Below are positions 6,520 to 7,702 of a stretch of DNA of 7,702 nt, piece by piece; position 1 is the first letter of the stretch, and every line of letters starts with the position of its first letter. The DNA is taken from the NCBI GenBank assembly GCA_003854995.1, contig RQOI01000101.1:1-7702 (forward strand). The letters run 5' to 3'. This stretch comes from Candidatus Zhuqueibacterota bacterium (GTDB lineage: Bacteria; Zhuqueibacterota; Zhuqueibacteria; Residuimicrobiales; Krinioviventaceae). The position numbers were made by a program, and so were the translations under genes. The notes beneath the pieces are model-generated. The model ran no database searches. It was not told the origin of the DNA and saw only the letters and a program-made list of their open reading frames with translations.

Positions 6520-7638
6520 ATGAAAATGAAAAGATACTGTGTTTTGGCGATTGCTTTCTTCATCGGACTTTTCGGTGCTGCGCAGGCCGAACTCATCATC
6601 TGGGTGGGCGAAAACGGCGCCAATATGGTTGACAGCCTTGGTATAGCCACGGATCAGGGATTCGTCGATCTGCTGGAAGGCGCCGGCTATACAGTGCAGG
6701 CGGAATATTCAACGATGACGGGTAATCCGCTGACGACCGAACAGTTCGATATTCTGGAGAGCGGCGATCTGATCATCATGAGTCGTACGACCAGCAGTGG
6801 TTCCTATCTTGATCTCGCGGGCTGGAGCTCGATCTCAAAACCAATTATTGTGTGCAATATTTATGTGGCACGTTCTAATCGCTGGCAGTGGTTTAACACT
6901 GAAGCTTTGATCAATAATGGTCGCAGTGGAGCGCCGGCGCTCAAACCCGAAATCCCCGATCACCCCATTTTTACCGGCCTGACGCCAGATACAGATGGTT
7001 TGTTTTACCCCCTTGATCCTGAAATTGGCTGTGGCAATACCTCGTTTCCAAATTGGGCTGAAGCGGGCGATGATGGCGTTATCATCGCGACATCGGTCAC
7101 AGTGGATTCGATGGCCGCCGTGGAAGGCGCTGTCGCCATTGTTTACTGGCCAATGGATGCGGCATTCTATCCGGAAACGACTCAATTCGCCGGCGGACCT
7201 CGTCTGGTCTTTCCATGTGGCACACAGGAAGATGCCGGCATTTGTCCAAAGCAAGGCTTGTACAATCTGACGCCAGTGGGCGATCAATTATTTTTAAATA
7301 CCGTCGCCTGGATGCTGGGCAAGGAAGTCGGTGTGCAGGACAAGCCAGCCGGGGCGCCGACCGACTATAAGCTGGCGCAGAATTTCCCCAATCCATTCAA
7401 TCCGTCGACCAGGATCGAGTTCACCATCCCAACGAATTCGCAGGTCAAGCTCGGCATCTACAATATGCTGGGACAGCAGGTTGCGCTGCTGACGAATCAA
7501 CGCTATCAGGCCGGCACATTTTCGGTTTCATGGGATGGCCTGGATGAATCGGGTCAATCCGTTGAGAGTGGCGTCTACCTCTACAGACTCGAATCCGATG
7601 AGGTCACGCTGACGAAAAAGATGTTGATGATCAAGTAA
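6520..7638 (+). CDS. Secreted protein with an unassigned Rossmann/ThuA-like domain and a T9SS tail
   Basis: The protein has 372 residues. Residues 1-23 form a signal peptide (YCVLAIAFFIGLFGAAQA). The mature domain (about 24-270) opens ELIIWVGENGAN, then DQGFVDLLEGAGYTVQ, FDILESGDLIIMSR and SISKPIIVCNIYVARSNRW. This alternation of hydrophobic strands and helices looks like a flavodoxin/class I glutamine amidotransferase or ThuA-like fold, in which short strands end in polar loops. I see no certain nucleophile Cys-His pair. Later features are PDHPIFTGL, a segment seen in ThuA-like proteins, and QLFLNTVAWMLGKE, as at the end of such domains. Residues 281-372 are a T9SS tail (FPNPFNPSTRIEF, IYNMLGQQV, GVYLYRL, KKMLMIK). 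It is probably exported to the surface. The fold call is tentative and no activity is assigned. Confidence 0.82.
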   Translation: MKMKRYCVLAIAFFIGLFGAAQAELIIWVGENGANMVDSLGIATDQGFVDLLEGAGYTVQAEYSTMTGNPLTTEQFDILESGDLIIMSRTTSSGSYLDLAGWSSISKPIIVCNIYVARSNRWQWFNTEALINNGRSGAPALKPEIPDHPIFTGLTPDTDGLFYPLDPEIGCGNTSFPNWAEAGDDGVIIATSVTVDSMAAVEGAVAIVYWPMDAAFYPETTQFAGGPRLVFPCGTQEDAGICPKQGLYNLTPVGDQLFLNTVAWMLGKEVGVQDKPAGAPTDYKLAQNFPNPFNPSTRIEFTIPTNSQVKLGIYNMLGQQVALLTNQRYQAGTFSVSWDGLDESGQSVESGVYLYRLESDEVTLTKKMLMIK

Positions 7639-7645
7639 AGTGACC

Positions 7646-7682
7646 TTGCCAGGCGCCTCCGTGGCATCATTGCCAGGCACCT
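7646..7682. repeat. Two direct copies of a TTGCCAGGC(G/A)CCT unit
   Basis: TTGCCAGGCGCCT (7646-7658) and TTGCCAGGCACCT (7670-7682) differ at one of 13 positions and start 24 nt apart. Both lie just after the stop codon of the last gene. The second copy forms the left arm of the hairpin at 7670-7698. The window ends soon after, so more copies may follow. Confidence 0.7.
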
Positions 7683-7698
7683 TCGAGGTGCCTGGCAA
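7670..7698. terminator. Perfect 13-bp hairpin 32 nt after the last stop codon
   Basis: TTGCCAGGCACCT (7670-7682) and AGGTGCCTGGCAA (7686-7698) are perfect inverted repeats around TCG. As RNA this is a very stable stem. Only AGTTA... (4 nt, GTTA) remains visible downstream, so a T-run cannot be assessed. It may be a terminator or a dispersed REP-like palindrome. Confidence 0.6.
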
Positions 7699-7702
7699 GT
7701 TA

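Noticed and set aside
6143..6520. Minus-strand frame of 125 codons across the spacer after the LamG gene
   Set aside because: The plus strand there holds a recognisable CE12 block and a lipoprotein leader; the minus-strand product shows no family features.
1..7702. CRISPR array, tRNA or rRNA gene, transposase, phage or defence genes
   Set aside because: No regularly spaced repeats, RNA gene signatures or protein motifs for any of these were seen on either strand.

Overview
The window (GC-moderate, all real genes on the + strand) looks like part of a plant cell-wall polysaccharide utilisation locus from a bacterium of the Fibrobacterota-Chlorobiota-Bacteroidota superphylum. Three of the five main proteins end in the same roughly 90-residue tail with a PNPFN motif near its start and a GVY/GVF...KK/KM ending. 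This is the type-A C-terminal sorting domain (FlgD Ig-like fold) of the type IX secretion system. The PNPFN-IYN/VYD-LG form is typical of Calditrichota, Ignavibacteria, Marinimicrobia and candidate phylum KSB1. The phylum assignment is an inference. A sigma70-like promoter with a perfect TATAAT box (1284-1312) argues mildly against Bacteroidota proper.

Layout: (1) 3-1265, the C-terminal part of a GH115 alpha-glucuronidase whose catalytic region lies upstream of the window. (2) 1353-4337, a secreted multidomain family-11 rhamnogalacturonan lyase: signal peptide, PL11 catalytic unit, two tandem FnIII repeats, a CBM35/CBM6-like module and a T9SS tail. (3) 4397-4897, a small secreted protein of unknown function, probably in the same transcript. 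(4) 4898-5113, a spacer with a strong stem-loop and short reading frames, each behind a good Shine-Dalgarno sequence. (5) 5114-6193, a LamG/concanavalin-fold secreted protein with a T9SS tail. (6) 6194-6519, a decayed stretch: a lipoprotein leader that runs into a stop, fused out of frame to an internal piece of a CE12 rhamnogalacturonan acetylesterase, followed by an orphan 12-nt Shine-Dalgarno. (7) 6520-7638, a secreted protein with an unassigned Rossmann/ThuA-like N-terminal domain and a T9SS tail. (8) 7646-7698, a direct repeat ending in a perfect 13-bp hairpin.

Functionally, GH115 (glucuronic acid side chains on xylan or other glycans), PL11 (rhamnogalacturonan-I backbone) and the ruined CE12 esterase (acetyl groups on rhamnogalacturonan-I) point to pectin/hemicellulose breakdown outside the cell or on its surface. 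The LamG and CBM modules probably provide carbohydrate binding. I see no RNA gene, CRISPR array, transposase or clearly new defence or mobile system. The least explained parts are the N-terminal domain of the last gene, the 166-residue secreted protein, and the short reading frames and gene debris in the two longest spacers.
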